Of a stretch of 64,000 nucleotides of DNA, positions 24,374-32,419 are shown piece after piece. Source of the DNA: Streptomyces sp. NBC_00358 (GTDB lineage: Bacteria > Actinomycetota > Actinomycetes > Streptomycetales > Streptomycetaceae); contig NZ_CP107976.1 in assembly GCF_036099295.1 (NCBI RefSeq), positions 5,208,001 to 5,272,000 on the forward strand, read 5' to 3'. A program made the translations under genes and the position numbers. Numbering within the stretch: the stretch's first letter is position 1; each line of letters starts with the position of its first letter. The notes beneath the pieces are model-generated. The model did no database searches and was not told the DNA's origin. It saw nothing but the letters and a program-made list of their open reading frames with translations.

Positions 24374-26764
24374 AACGCGGCGGTCCACCCACCTCCACAG
24401 GAACTCCAGGACGGCCGCCGCCACCACCGAGATCAGCACCGCGACCCACGGCATCGTCGCGCCGACCAGTTTCAGCGCGAAGAAGTGCTGCAGCTTCGGC
24501 ACCACGAGCACCAGCACGAACGCCCCGCCCATCGAGGCGACGAGGCAGATCCGCCACCAGGTGTACGGCCGGGCGATGATCGCGAGCACCCACATCGAGA
24601 CCAGGAAAAGCGTCAGCGTCGCGGCGCTGGTCTCCGCCTCCAGCGAGCCGTCCCCCGTGTAGTAGTGGCGTGCGATCAGGTACATCACGAAGGTGGCCAC
24701 ACCCGCGACGACCCCGCCCGGGATCGAGTACCGCATCACCCGCCGCACGAAGTGGGGCTGGGCGCGCTCCTTGTTGGGGGCGAGGGCGAGGAAGAACGCC
24801 GGAATGCCGATCGTCAGGGTGGACAGCAGGGTCAAGTGCCGTGGCAGGAAGGGGTATTCGACCTGCCAGCACACGACCAGGACGGCCAGCAGCACCGAGT
24901 AGACCGTCTTCACCAGGAAGAGCGTCGCGACCCGGGTGATGTTCCCGATGACCCGGCGGCCCTCCCCGACCACCGAGGGCAGCGTCGAGAAGCTGTTGTT
25001 GAGCAGCACGATCTGGGCCACCGCGCGGGTCGCCTCGGACCCCGAGCCCATGCTCACCCCGATGTCGGCGTCCTTCAGGGCCAGCACGTCGTTCACGCCG
25101 TCGCCCGTCATCGCCACCGTGTGCCCGCGCGACTGCAGGGCGGCGACCATGTCCCGCTTCTGCTGCGGGGTGACCCGCCCGAAGACCGTGCCCTTCTCCA
25201 GGGACTCCGCCATCTCCTGCGGCCCGTCCGGCAGCCGGCGCGCGTCCATGACCTCGCCGGTGAGCCCGAGCTTGCCGGCCACCGCGCCCACCGACACCGC
25301 GTTGTCGCCGGAGATGACCTTCGCCTTGACGTCCTGGTCGGCGAAGTAGCGCAGGGTGTCGGCCGCGTCGGGGCGCAGCCGCTGCTCCAGTACGACCAGC
25401 GCGGCGGGCCGCGCCGCCTCGGCGACGCCGGGGTCGTCGAGGTCCTTGGTGGTCCGCGCGAGGAGCAGTACGCGCAGGCCCTCCTCGTTCAGCCGCTCGG
25501 TCTCGGCGAGTGCCGCGTCCCCGGCGGGCAGCAGCACGTCGGGAGCGCCGAGCAGCCAGGTGCTCGACTCGCCGTTGCCCTCGCTGAAGCCGGCGCCGCT
25601 GTACTTGCGGGCGGAGGAGAAGGGCAGCGACTGGGTGCAGCGCCACTCCTCGCTGTCCGGGTAGGCGGCGATGATCGCCTGGAGGGAGGCGTTCGGCCGT
25701 GGATCGGACTCGCCGAGCGCGCCGAGGACCCTGCGCAGATACGGCTCGTCGGCGCCCTCCAGCGGCCGCAGTTCGGTGACGTCCATGCCGCCCTCGGTGA
25801 GGGTGCCGGTCTTGTCGAGGCAGACGGTGTCGATGCGGGCGAGGCCCTCGATGGCGGGGAGTTCCTGCACGAGGCACTGTTTTCGGCCAAGTCGGATGAC
25901 CCCGATCGCGAAGGCGACGGAAGTGAGCAGGACCAGGCCCTCGGGGACCATCGGGACGATCCCGCCGACGGTCCGCGCGACGGAGTCCTTGAAGCCGTGC
26001 TGCTTCACGACGAGCTGGCTGATGACCAGGCCGATGGCGGTGGGGATCATCATCCACGTCACGTACTTGAGGATCGTGGAGATACCGCTGCGCAGCTCGG
26101 AGTGGACCAGCGTGAACCGGGAGGCCTCCTCCGCGAGCTGGGCCGCGTACGCCTCCCGGCCCACCTTGGTCGCCGTGAAGGCGCCGCTGCCCGCGACCAC
26201 GAAGCTGCCGGACATCACGGGGTCGCCGGCGTGCTTGACCACCGGGTCGGCCTCACCGGTGAGCAGCGACTCGTCGATCTCCAGCCCGTCGGCCTCCGCG
26301 CAGGTGCCGTCGACGGCGACCTTGTCGCCCGGCCCGATCTCGATGAGGTCCCCGAGCACGATCTGCGACGTACTGATCTCGGCGGCGACCCCGTCCCTGC
26401 GGACGGTCGGTTTCACCTCGCCGACGACCGCGAGCGAGTCCAGCGTCTTCTTCGCCCGCCACTCCTGGATGATGCCGATGCCGGTGTTGGCGATGATCAC
26501 GTAGCCGAACAGGCTGTCCTGGAACGGCGCCACGAACAGCATGATCAGCCAGAGCACGCCGATGATCGCGTTGAACCGGGTGAAGACGTTCGCCCGGACG
26601 ATCTCGCCCACGGAGCGGCTGCTGCGCACCGGGACGTCGTTCACCTCTCCGCGCGCGACCCGCTCGGCCACTTCGGCGGCCGACAACCCCTCGGCCCGCC
26701 GGGAGGCGGGTATGGGCACGGGGTGCACGGGATCGAGTTCGGCTCCCGCGTCGATGTGGGTCAT
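24365..26764 (-). CDS. P-type cation-transporting ATPase, CtpE-like
   Basis: 799 residues. Actuator-domain L-T-G-E at 168-171, phosphorylation motif D-K-T-G-T-L-T with Asp317, and hinge G-D-G-V-N-D. The M4 helix has P-M-V-P-E-G-L (271-277), as in the calcium-type CtpE group rather than the CPC motif of heavy-metal ATPases. Ten or so membrane segments: two before the actuator, two between TGE and DKTG, the rest at the C-terminus. No N-terminal metal-binding domain. Most likely uptake or efflux of Ca2+ or a related cation, by analogy with mycobacterial CtpE. Transcribed alone. Confidence 0.88.
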   Translation of the reverse strand: MTHIDAGAELDPVHPVPIPASRRAEGLSAAEVAERVARGEVNDVPVRSSRSVGEIVRANVFTRFNAIIGVLWLIMLFVAPFQDSLFGYVIIANTGIGIIQEWRAKKTLDSLAVVGEVKPTVRRDGVAAEISTSQIVLGDLIEIGPGDKVAVDGTCAEADGLEIDESLLTGEADPVVKHAGDPVMSGSFVVAGSGAFTATKVGREAYAAQLAEEASRFTLVHSELRSGISTILKYVTWMMIPTAIGLVISQLVVKQHGFKDSVARTVGGIVPMVPEGLVLLTSVAFAIGVIRLGRKQCLVQELPAIEGLARIDTVCLDKTGTLTEGGMDVTELRPLEGADEPYLRRVLGALGESDPRPNASLQAIIAAYPDSEEWRCTQSLPFSSARKYSGAGFSEGNGESSTWLLGAPDVLLPAGDAALAETERLNEEGLRVLLLARTTKDLDDPGVAEAARPAALVVLEQRLRPDAADTLRYFADQDVKAKVISGDNAVSVGAVAGKLGLTGEVMDARRLPDGPQEMAESLEKGTVFGRVTPQQKRDMVAALQSRGHTVAMTGDGVNDVLALKDADIGVSMGSGSEATRAVAQIVLLNNSFSTLPSVVGEGRRVIGNITRVATLFLVKTVYSVLLAVLVVCWQVEYPFLPRHLTLLSTLTIGIPAFFLALAPNKERAQPHFVRRVMRYSIPGGVVAGVATFVMYLIARHYYTGDGSLEAETSAATLTLFLVSMWVLAIIARPYTWWRICLVASMGGAFVLVLVVPKLQHFFALKLVGATMPWVAVLISVVAAAVLEFLWRWVDRRVPA

Positions 26765-26956
26765 GCATTCGACGGTACGTGCGGATATGCGGCTTCACCC
26801 GCCGAGTACGCGAAAGTTCCGACCTGCGGAGGACCGGGGACGACGGCAGTCCTGCCGTGGGTGGAGAGGAACCTCGTTACTCCGTCAGGGGACCGCCGCG
26901 GTCCACTCCGTCACGGGGACGGCGGCGGAGGCCGCTCCGGCAAGGGACGGCGGCGG

Positions 26957-27232
26957 CTACTCCGTCGCGGGAGTGGCCGGGGACCCGGCGGCCGCGGCCC
27001 GCTTGATCGCGGCGTCGCGCTTGCGGACGTACCAGATGCCGATCAGTCCGAGGCCCGCGCCGGCCAGGCACGTCCACAGCCACCACAGGTGTCCGTGGTC
27101 GTCGAACCAGCCGTAGAACGGCACCTGCACCAGGAAGAGGACGAACCAGAGGATCGTGCCGCCCGTGATGGTGGCGACGACGGGGCCCTCCAGGGGCTCC
27201 GGCGCCTCGTGCTTGGGGGTCCACTTCGCCAT
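26957..27232 (-). CDS. DUF2530 membrane protein
   Basis: 91 residues from ATG 27232 (an ATG two codons upstream, 27238, is also possible). Two membrane helices: T-I-L-W-F-V-L-F-L-V-Q-V-P-F-Y and W-L-W-T-C-L-A-G-A-G-L-G-L-I-G-I-W-Y-V. They are separated by a short D-D-H-G-H loop, and a basic/Ala tail K-R-D-A-A-I-K-R follows. Matches the small actinobacterial DUF2530 family, often next to NCS2 permeases or MarR regulators. Function unknown. Divergent from the NCS2 permease gene. Confidence 0.8.
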   Translation of the reverse strand: MAKWTPKHEAPEPLEGPVVATITGGTILWFVLFLVQVPFYGWFDDHGHLWWLWTCLAGAGLGLIGIWYVRKRDAAIKRAAAAGSPATPATE

Positions 27233-27470
27233 GTGCACAGCTTACGAGGGTCGGCGACCGGTTGTGTTCGCACCCGGTCTCCCCTTGTACGGCAAGGGTC
27301 TACGCGCGGAGATAGCGATTTCCGACTCAGATGTTCATACTGAAACCGTCCGAGTCTGGCCAGTTGTATTCGTAGAAAACACCAACAGTGACCTGGGGGA
27401 ACCTGTTTGGTGGGCGACCACTGACCGGGCTCGATCACGTCCCCGTCCCCCTGCACGTTTGAGGACCCGC

Positions 27471-28922
27471 ATGTCCACCTCGGCCGCCACCAAGGCCCCC
27501 GCCCCGCAGGAGCCGGAGTCCCGGCCCACGCAGAGCACCCTCGACCGCTACTTCAAGATCTCCGAGCGGGGCTCCAGCCTCCCGCGCGAGATCCGCGGCG
27601 GTTTCGCCACCTTCTTCGCGATGGCGTACATCATCGTGCTGAACCCGATCATCCTGGGCAGCGCGAAGGACATGTACGGGCACCACCTCGACAACGGGCA
27701 GCTCGTCACCGCGACCGCGCTGACCGCGGCCTTCACCACCCTCCTCATGGGCGTCATCGGCAACGTGCCGATCGCGCTGGCGGCGGGCCTCGGCGTGAAC
27801 ACGGTCGTCGCCCTCCAGCTCGCGCCCCGGATGTCCTGGCCCGACGCCATGGGAATGGTGGTCCTCGCGGGCTTCATCGTGATGCTCCTGGTCGCCACCG
27901 GTCTGCGCGAACGCGTCATGAACGCGGTGCCGCTCGGCCTGCGCAAGGGCATCGCGATCGGCATCGGCCTGTTCATCATGCTGATCGGCCTGGTCGACTC
28001 CGGCTTCGTCACCCGCATCCCGGACATCGCCCAGACGACGGTCCCGCTCCAGCTCGGCACCGACGGTCACCTGCACGGCTGGCCGGTCCTGATCTTCATC
28101 CTCGGCACCCTGCTGACCCTCGCGCTGATCGTGCGCAAGGTGCCCGGCGCGATCCTCATCTCGATCGTCACCATGACGGTCGCCGCGGTGATCATCAACT
28201 CCGTCACCACCATCCCGTCCTGGGGTCTGACCACCCCGAAGTGGCCCGGCAACCCGGTCGCCAGCCCGGACTTCGGCCTGATCGGCCAGTTCAGCCTGTT
28301 CGGCGGGTTCAGCAAGGTCGGCGTGCTGACCGGCATCCTGTTCGTCTTCACCGTGCTGCTGTCGTGCTTCTTCGACGCGATGGGCACGATCATGGGCATC
28401 AGCGACGAGGCCAAGCTGACGGACGCGCAGGGCAACATGCCCGGCATCAACAAGGTCCTCTTCGTCGACGGCATCGCCGTCGCCGCGGGCGGCGCCTCCT
28501 CCTCCTCGGCCACCACCTGCTTCGTGGAGTCCACGGCCGGTGTCGGCGAGGGTGCCCGCACGGGCTTCGCGAACGTGGTCACCGGCGCGCTCTTCGCCGT
28601 CGCCCTGTTCCTGACCCCCGTCGCCACGATGGTCCCGTCCCAGGCCGCCACCCCCGCGCTGATCGCGGTCGGCTTCCTGATCATGTCCCACTCGGTCAAG
28701 GAGATCGACTGGGCGGACTACACGATCGCCATCCCGGCCTTCGTGACCATGATGATGATGCCGTTCACCTACTCGATCACCAACGGCATCGGGATGGGCT
28801 TCATCACCTTCGTCGTGCTGCGCCTGGCGGCGGGCCGCGGCCGTGACATCCCGGTCGCCATGTACGTGGTGTCGGCGGTGTTCACCTTCTACTACCTCAT
28901 GCCGGCCCTCGGCCTGACCTGA
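27471..28922 (+). CDS. NCS2 family purine permease
   Basis: 483 residues from ATG 27471, with GAGGA 5 bases upstream. AzgA/PbuG-type nucleobase transporter: N-terminal R-G-G-F-A-T-F-F-A-M-A-Y-I-I-V-L-N-P, then G-L-G-V-N-T-V-V-A, G-I-A-I-G-I-G-L-F-I, D-A-M-G-T-I-M-G-I-S and S-S-S-A-T-T-C-F-V-E-S-T-A-G-V. About 12-14 membrane segments. Uptake of adenine, guanine or hypoxanthine by proton symport is expected for this branch. The leader (27239-27470) is AT-richer than its surroundings and probably contains the promoter; no riboswitch fold was recognised. Confidence 0.92.
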   Translation: MSTSAATKAPAPQEPESRPTQSTLDRYFKISERGSSLPREIRGGFATFFAMAYIIVLNPIILGSAKDMYGHHLDNGQLVTATALTAAFTTLLMGVIGNVPIALAAGLGVNTVVALQLAPRMSWPDAMGMVVLAGFIVMLLVATGLRERVMNAVPLGLRKGIAIGIGLFIMLIGLVDSGFVTRIPDIAQTTVPLQLGTDGHLHGWPVLIFILGTLLTLALIVRKVPGAILISIVTMTVAAVIINSVTTIPSWGLTTPKWPGNPVASPDFGLIGQFSLFGGFSKVGVLTGILFVFTVLLSCFFDAMGTIMGISDEAKLTDAQGNMPGINKVLFVDGIAVAAGGASSSSATTCFVESTAGVGEGARTGFANVVTGALFAVALFLTPVATMVPSQAATPALIAVGFLIMSHSVKEIDWADYTIAIPAFVTMMMMPFTYSITNGIGMGFITFVVLRLAAGRGRDIPVAMYVVSAVFTFYYLMPALGLT

Positions 28923-28944
28923 GCGGCATCTGCCGTACGGGGGC

Positions 28945-29127
28945 TCAGGTGACCCCGTAGAACTTCTCCGTCTCCTCGACGGCGGTCTGGAACCGCTCGT
29001 CGAAGTCGTCGCGAATGAGCGTCCGGACCACATAGTCCTGGACGCTCATTCCGCGTTTCGCGGCATGTTGTCGGAGCCGGTCGAGCAGCTCCCCGTCCAT
29101 ACGCAGGCTGAGCACACTGGTCCCCAT
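28945..29127 (-). CDS. ribbon-helix-helix (CopG-type) protein
   Basis: 60 residues. A beta strand S-V-L-S-L-R-M is followed by G-E-L-L-D-R-L-R-Q-H-A-A-K-R-G-M-S and V-Q-D-Y-V-V-R-T-L-I, the strand-helix-helix order of RHH DNA-binding domains. An acidic tail (E-R-F-Q-T-A-V-E-E-T-E-K-F-Y-G) may contact a partner. No toxin gene is adjacent. Divergent from marR, with which it shares a 144 bp control region holding two inverted repeats. It may autoregulate. Confidence 0.75.
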   Translation of the reverse strand: MGTSVLSLRMDGELLDRLRQHAAKRGMSVQDYVVRTLIRDDFDERFQTAVEETEKFYGVT

Positions 29128-29181
29128 GAAGTCGAGGGTCGCCGCTTCCCGACCGGATTCGGGTCATTTTCCGGAGCGATC

Positions 29182-29197
29182 TCACTCGTATGAGTGA
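29182..29197. promoter_or_regulatory. 16 bp inverted repeat between RHH and marR genes
   Basis: TCACTC-GTAT-GAGTGA, a dyad 55 bp upstream of the RHH gene start and 75 bp from the marR start. Candidate operator for either regulator. Confidence 0.5.
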
Positions 29198-29235
29198 TCT
29201 CCCGGCCGAATGGCGCCGTCCGCAGGGGCCCCATT

Positions 29236-29271
29236 GTTCTTTAGCGAGGGTAATGAGTTACGCTAAAGAAC
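29236..29271. promoter_or_regulatory. marR autoregulatory operator and promoter
   Basis: A perfect 11 bp dyad, GTTCTTTAGCG and CGCTAAAGAAC, separated by 14 bp, with an inner GTAA-TGAG-TTAC dyad. The right arm abuts the marR ATG. TACGCT at 29259-29264 fits a -10 box 7 bp before the ATG, so the mRNA would be leaderless and repressor binding would block the promoter directly. Confidence 0.75.
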
Positions 29272-29709
29272 ATGCCTGACCTCACCCATGGCGACGACGA
29301 GGCCGCCGTGAACGCCTTGCGCTCCGCAGTGATGCGGTTGTCGCGTCGACTCAAGCACCAGCGGGTCGACGAGTCGCTGAGCCCCACCGAGATGTCGGTG
29401 CTCGGCACCCTCGCCCGCTGCGGCAGTGCCACGCCCGGCGAACTCGCCCGCAAGGAACACGTGCAGCCCCCGTCGATGACCCGTATCGTCGCGCTGCTCG
29501 AAGCCAAGGAGCTCGTCAGGCTGGAGCCGCACCCCGAGGACCGGCGCCAGAAGGTCGTGACGCAGACCGACAAGGCGGAGGCGATGCTCGAAGAGAGCCG
29601 CCGCAAGCGGAACGCGTTCCTGGCCGGACTGGTCGAGGGCCTCGACGAGGACGAATGGGCGAAGCTCCGCGAAGCCGCCCCCGTCCTGGAGAAGCTCGCG
29701 CACATCTGA
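29272..29709 (+). CDS. MarR-family regulator
   Basis: 145 residues. Winged helix-turn-helix: L-S-P-T-E-M-S-V-L-G-T-L-A (helix 2), A-T-P-G-E-L-A-R-K-E-H-V-Q-P-P-S-M-T-R-I-V-A-L-L-E (recognition region). The wing is V-R-L-E-P-H-P-E-D-R-R-Q-K-V-V, with the conserved D-R-R. N- and C-terminal helices form the dimer domain. No Shine-Dalgarno is visible and the -10 box lies 7 bp from the ATG, which suggests leaderless translation. The next gene is an MFS exporter 250 bp away, a common regulator-target pairing. The inducer is unknown. Confidence 0.92.
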   Translation: MPDLTHGDDEAAVNALRSAVMRLSRRLKHQRVDESLSPTEMSVLGTLARCGSATPGELARKEHVQPPSMTRIVALLEAKELVRLEPHPEDRRQKVVTQTDKAEAMLEESRRKRNAFLAGLVEGLDEDEWAKLREAAPVLEKLAHI

Positions 29710-29746
29710 CCGCCGGCGGCCCTCTTTCGCTCCCCGGTCCCGGACG

Positions 29747-29876
29747 GGATCACCGATCTCGGTCCGGATCACTGATCTCGGCCCGGATCGACGATCTCGG
29801 ACGGGATCACCGGTCACGGTCCGGATCACTGATCTCGGACCGGAGCACCGGTCACGGTCCGGATCACCGGACACGG
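29747..29876. repeat. 19 bp tandem repeat, 6.8 copies
   Basis: Units start at 29747, 29766, 29785, 29804, 29823, 29842 and 29861 with an exact 19 bp period, consensus GGATCAC(C/T)G(A/G)TC(T/A)CGGNCC. The third unit is most diverged and the seventh is partial. It lies in the spacer between marR and the MFS gene and ends 70 bp before the ribosome site of the latter. Confidence 0.93.
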
Positions 29877-29959
29877 AGCACGGAGGGTCCGCCCTTCCCC
29901 GCAAGCGCCGACGCCCCCCATGACGCCGACGCCCCCGATCGCACTGGAGGCGAGCCCTT

Positions 29960-31324
29960 TTGAGTACGGGACCCGGAGCACACTCCGCCCCCGCACCAGC
30001 CACCCACGACCCCACAGCCGCCCGCGACTCCCCCCGCTCCACCTCGATGTTCAGCTCGCTGAAGATCCGGAACTACCGTCTGTTCTTCCTGGGCCAGGTC
30101 GTCTCCAACACCGGCACCTGGATGCAGCGCATCGCCCAGGACTGGCTGGTGCTGAGCCTCACCGGCTCCTCCGCCGCCGTCGGTATCACCACCGCGCTCC
30201 AGTTCCTGCCGATGCTGCTCTTCGGGCTGTACGGCGGTGTCCTCGTCGACCGTCTCCCCAAGCGCCCCACGCTGCTGGTGACCCAGACGGCGATGGCCCT
30301 CACCGGCCTCGCGCTCGCCTTCCTCACCCTCTCCGGCCACGTCCAGGTCTGGCACGTCTATGTCGCCGCGTTCGCCGTCGGTATGGCCACCGTCGTCGAC
30401 AACCCGGCACGCCAGTCCTTCGTCTCCGAGATGGTCGGCCCCGGCCAGCTTCAGAACGCGGTCAGCCTGAACTCGGCCAACTTCCAGTCCGCGCGGCTGG
30501 TCGGCCCCGCCGTCGCGGGCCTGCTCATCACCGGGGTCGGCACCGGCTGGGCCTTCCTTCTGAACGGCCTGTCGTTCGTGGCCCCCATGGCGGGCCTGCT
30601 GCTGATGCGCGCCCGTGAACTGCATGTCGTCGAGCGGGCGCCGCGCGGCAAGGGCCAGCTCCGCGAAGGCCTCCGCTACGTCGCCGGCCGCCCCGAACTG
30701 ATCTGGCCGATCGTTCTCGTCGGCTTCATCGGCACCTTCGGCTTCAACTTCCCCGTCTGGCTGTCGGCGTACGCGGACGACATCTTCCACTCGGGCGCGG
30801 GCGCCTACAGCCTCTTCAACACGCTGATGGCGCTCGGCTCGCTGGCCGGCGCGCTGCTCGCCGCCCGGCGCGGCACGGCCCGGCTCCGCCTGCTGATCGC
30901 GGCGGCGGTCGCCTTCGGCGCGCTGGAGGTGGTGGCGGCGACGGCTCCCACACTCTGGCTGTTCGCGCTCCTGATGGTGCCGATCGGCATCTTCGGACTG
31001 ACGGTGAACGTCACCGCGAACACCTCGGTCCAGATGGCCACCGACCCGGCCATGCGCGGCCGCGTCATGGCGCTGTTCATGATGGTCTTCGTGGGCGGCA
31101 CACCGCTGGGCGCGCCGCTGATCGGCTGGGTCACCGACGTCTACGGACCCCGGCTGGGCTTCGCGCTCGGCGGACTGGTCTCGATGGCCGCGGCGACGGC
31201 CATCGGTCTGGTGCTGGCCCGCCTGGGCGGCCTGCGGGTCTCCCTGGGCTGGCACCACGGCAGGCCCAGGATCCGCTTCGTCCCGCGCGCGCAGAGCGAG
31301 GAGCAGCTCGCCACCGCCGCGTGA
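29960..31324 (+). CDS. MFS transporter (EntS-like)
   Basis: 454 residues from a TTG start at 29960, chosen for the GGAGG 9 bases upstream. Twelve membrane segments of the MFS_3/enterobactin-exporter type: N-Y-R-L-F-F-L-G-Q-V-V-S-N-T-G-T-W-M-Q-R-I-A-Q-D-W-L-V-L at the first helix and G-G-V-L-V-D-R-L-P-K-R as motif A. N-P-A-R-Q-S-F-V-S-E-M-V after helix 4 is also characteristic. Likely drug or siderophore export. Probably under the upstream MarR protein. Its promoter may include the 19 bp repeat array. Confidence 0.88.
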   Translation: MSTGPGAHSAPAPATHDPTAARDSPRSTSMFSSLKIRNYRLFFLGQVVSNTGTWMQRIAQDWLVLSLTGSSAAVGITTALQFLPMLLFGLYGGVLVDRLPKRPTLLVTQTAMALTGLALAFLTLSGHVQVWHVYVAAFAVGMATVVDNPARQSFVSEMVGPGQLQNAVSLNSANFQSARLVGPAVAGLLITGVGTGWAFLLNGLSFVAPMAGLLLMRARELHVVERAPRGKGQLREGLRYVAGRPELIWPIVLVGFIGTFGFNFPVWLSAYADDIFHSGAGAYSLFNTLMALGSLAGALLAARRGTARLRLLIAAAVAFGALEVVAATAPTLWLFALLMVPIGIFGLTVNVTANTSVQMATDPAMRGRVMALFMMVFVGGTPLGAPLIGWVTDVYGPRLGFALGGLVSMAAATAIGLVLARLGGLRVSLGWHHGRPRIRFVPRAQSEEQLATAA

Positions 31325-31340
31325 CAGACATCGCCCCGGA

Positions 31341-31371
31341 GGCGGTCGGCCCGTTCGAAGGGCCGGCCGCC
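31341..31371. terminator. terminator, 12 bp stem
   Basis: GGCGGTCGGCCC and GGGCCGGCCGCC (one G-U pair) with loop GTTCGAA, 17 bp after the MFS stop. Confidence 0.85.
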
Positions 31372-31382
31372 TCACGCGTGCG

Positions 31383-31522
31383 GTGGCCGGCGTTCGCGCA
31401 CGGCAGCCGAGCTCCGCGTGCGGCAGCCGAGCCCCGCGTGCGGTGGCCGAGCTCCGCGTGCGGTGGCCGAGCTCCGCGCACGGCAGCCGAGCTCCGCGTG
31501 CGGTGGCCGAGCCCCGCTCACG
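31383..31522. repeat. 20 bp tandem repeat, 7 copies
   Basis: Seven contiguous units of exactly 20 bp from 31383, consensus G(CA/TG)GCCGAGC(T/C)CCGCGTGCG. They alternate between GCAG- and GTGG-starting variants, and the first and last units are most diverged. Because 20 is not a multiple of 3, all three frames stay open, giving spurious long ORFs. The 341 bp spacer holding it (31325-31665) also contains the MFS terminator; no gene was seen. Confidence 0.95.
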
Positions 31523-31665
31523 CGGGAAGGCCGGGGGTTCCCGGTGGTACCGGCCCGCTCCGCCCGCCTGCGCCTCACGCGTATCTGCGGAGGCCGGGGT
31601 CCGGGGGAGCGGGCCGCTGCGTCCGGTCCCGTGTGCCGGTCGCCGTTCCCTGGAAGGGTGGACCC

Positions 31666-32256
31666 ATGAGACTCTTCGCGGCGGTACTGCCCCCGGCCGA
31701 TGCGGTGCGTGAACTCGCCCCGGAAGTGGACGCGTTGCGGCGGATGCCGGGCGCGGACACGCTGCGCTGGACGGGCCGGCCCGGCTGGCACTTCACCCTC
31801 GCGTTCTACGGCGAGGTGGCGGACGACGTCGTCCCGGACCTCGCGGAACGGCTGCTCCGGGCCGCCCGTCGCACCGACCCCTTCCCGCTGTCCCTGCACG
31901 GCGGCGGGCACTTCGGCGGGCGGGCCCTGTGGGTGGGGGCCGCCGGTGGCCTGGAGACCATGCGGCTGCTGGCCGACCGGGCGGAGGCGGCGGGCCGCAA
32001 GGCGGGCGTCGAGATGGAGGAGCACCGCCGCTACCGGCCGCATCTGACGGTGGCCCGCAGCCGTGACTCCGCGGACTTCAAGCCGTACGTCGCCGCCCTG
32101 GACACCTTCGCCGGGAAGCCCTGGACCGTGGGTGAGCTGTGTCTCGTCCGCAGCAACCTGCCGGTGTCGGGAGTGCCCGGTGAGCAGCCCCGATACGAGA
32201 CGGTGACGAGCCGGCCGCTGGGGGCGGGCGACGGGACCGACCGCGCGGCCGGTTAA
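31666..32256 (+). CDS. thpR: RNA 2',3'-cyclic phosphodiesterase
   Basis: 196 residues from ATG 31666, preceded by GGAAGGGTGGA; in-frame upstream sequence is only the tandem repeat. 2H phosphoesterase fold with both H-x-T-x motifs: H-F-T-L in W-H-F-T-L-A-F-Y-G near residue 43, and H-L-T-V in R-P-H-L-T-V-A-R near 126. The N-terminus M-R-L-F-A-A-V-L-P-P is typical. It hydrolyses 2',3'-cyclic phosphates and shows 2'-5' RNA ligase activity in related enzymes. The physiological substrate in Streptomyces is unclear. Confidence 0.93.
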   Translation: MRLFAAVLPPADAVRELAPEVDALRRMPGADTLRWTGRPGWHFTLAFYGEVADDVVPDLAERLLRAARRTDPFPLSLHGGGHFGGRALWVGAAGGLETMRLLADRAEAAGRKAGVEMEEHRRYRPHLTVARSRDSADFKPYVAALDTFAGKPWTVGELCLVRSNLPVSGVPGEQPRYETVTSRPLGAGDGTDRAAG

Positions 32257-32266
32257 CCTCGATGGC

Positions 32267-32353
32267 GTGAACCCGAAGACCCGTAACCGGATCATGGCCG
32301 GTGTGCTCGTGCTGATGTTCTTCGTCGTGGCCATGGCGGCGGCGGTCAGATAG
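32267..32353 (+). CDS. 28-residue single-helix membrane peptide
   Basis: GTG at 32267, TAG at 32351-32353. The peptide begins M-N-P-K-T-R-N-R-I and continues as one hydrophobic helix, M-A-G-V-L-V-L-M-F-F-V-V-A-M-A-A-A-V, ending in Arg. This positive-inside N-terminus with a single membrane span is typical of bacterial small membrane proteins. It starts 10 bp after thpR and ends just before a terminator hairpin, consistent with a real distal gene of the thpR unit. No function is known. Confidence 0.6.
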   Translation: MNPKTRNRIMAGVLVLMFFVVAMAAAVR

Positions 32354-32361
32354 CGACCGCC

Positions 32362-32380
32362 GCCGCCGGACGCCGGCGGC
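32362..32380 (+). terminator. hairpin after the small membrane peptide
   Basis: GCCGCCGG-ACG-CCGGCGGC, an 8 bp perfect stem 9 bp after the 28-residue peptide stop. It lies in a GCC/CGG-rich stretch between convergent genes. Confidence 0.55.
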
Positions 32381-32419
32381 CGGCGGACGGCGACCGCCGG
32401 TGCCGGACGCGTCGCCCTG

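Noticed and set aside
31321..31665. In-frame extension of the thpR reading frame
   Set aside because: It consists of terminator and 20 bp tandem repeat. The 2H phosphodiesterase fold begins at 31666, with a ribosome site.
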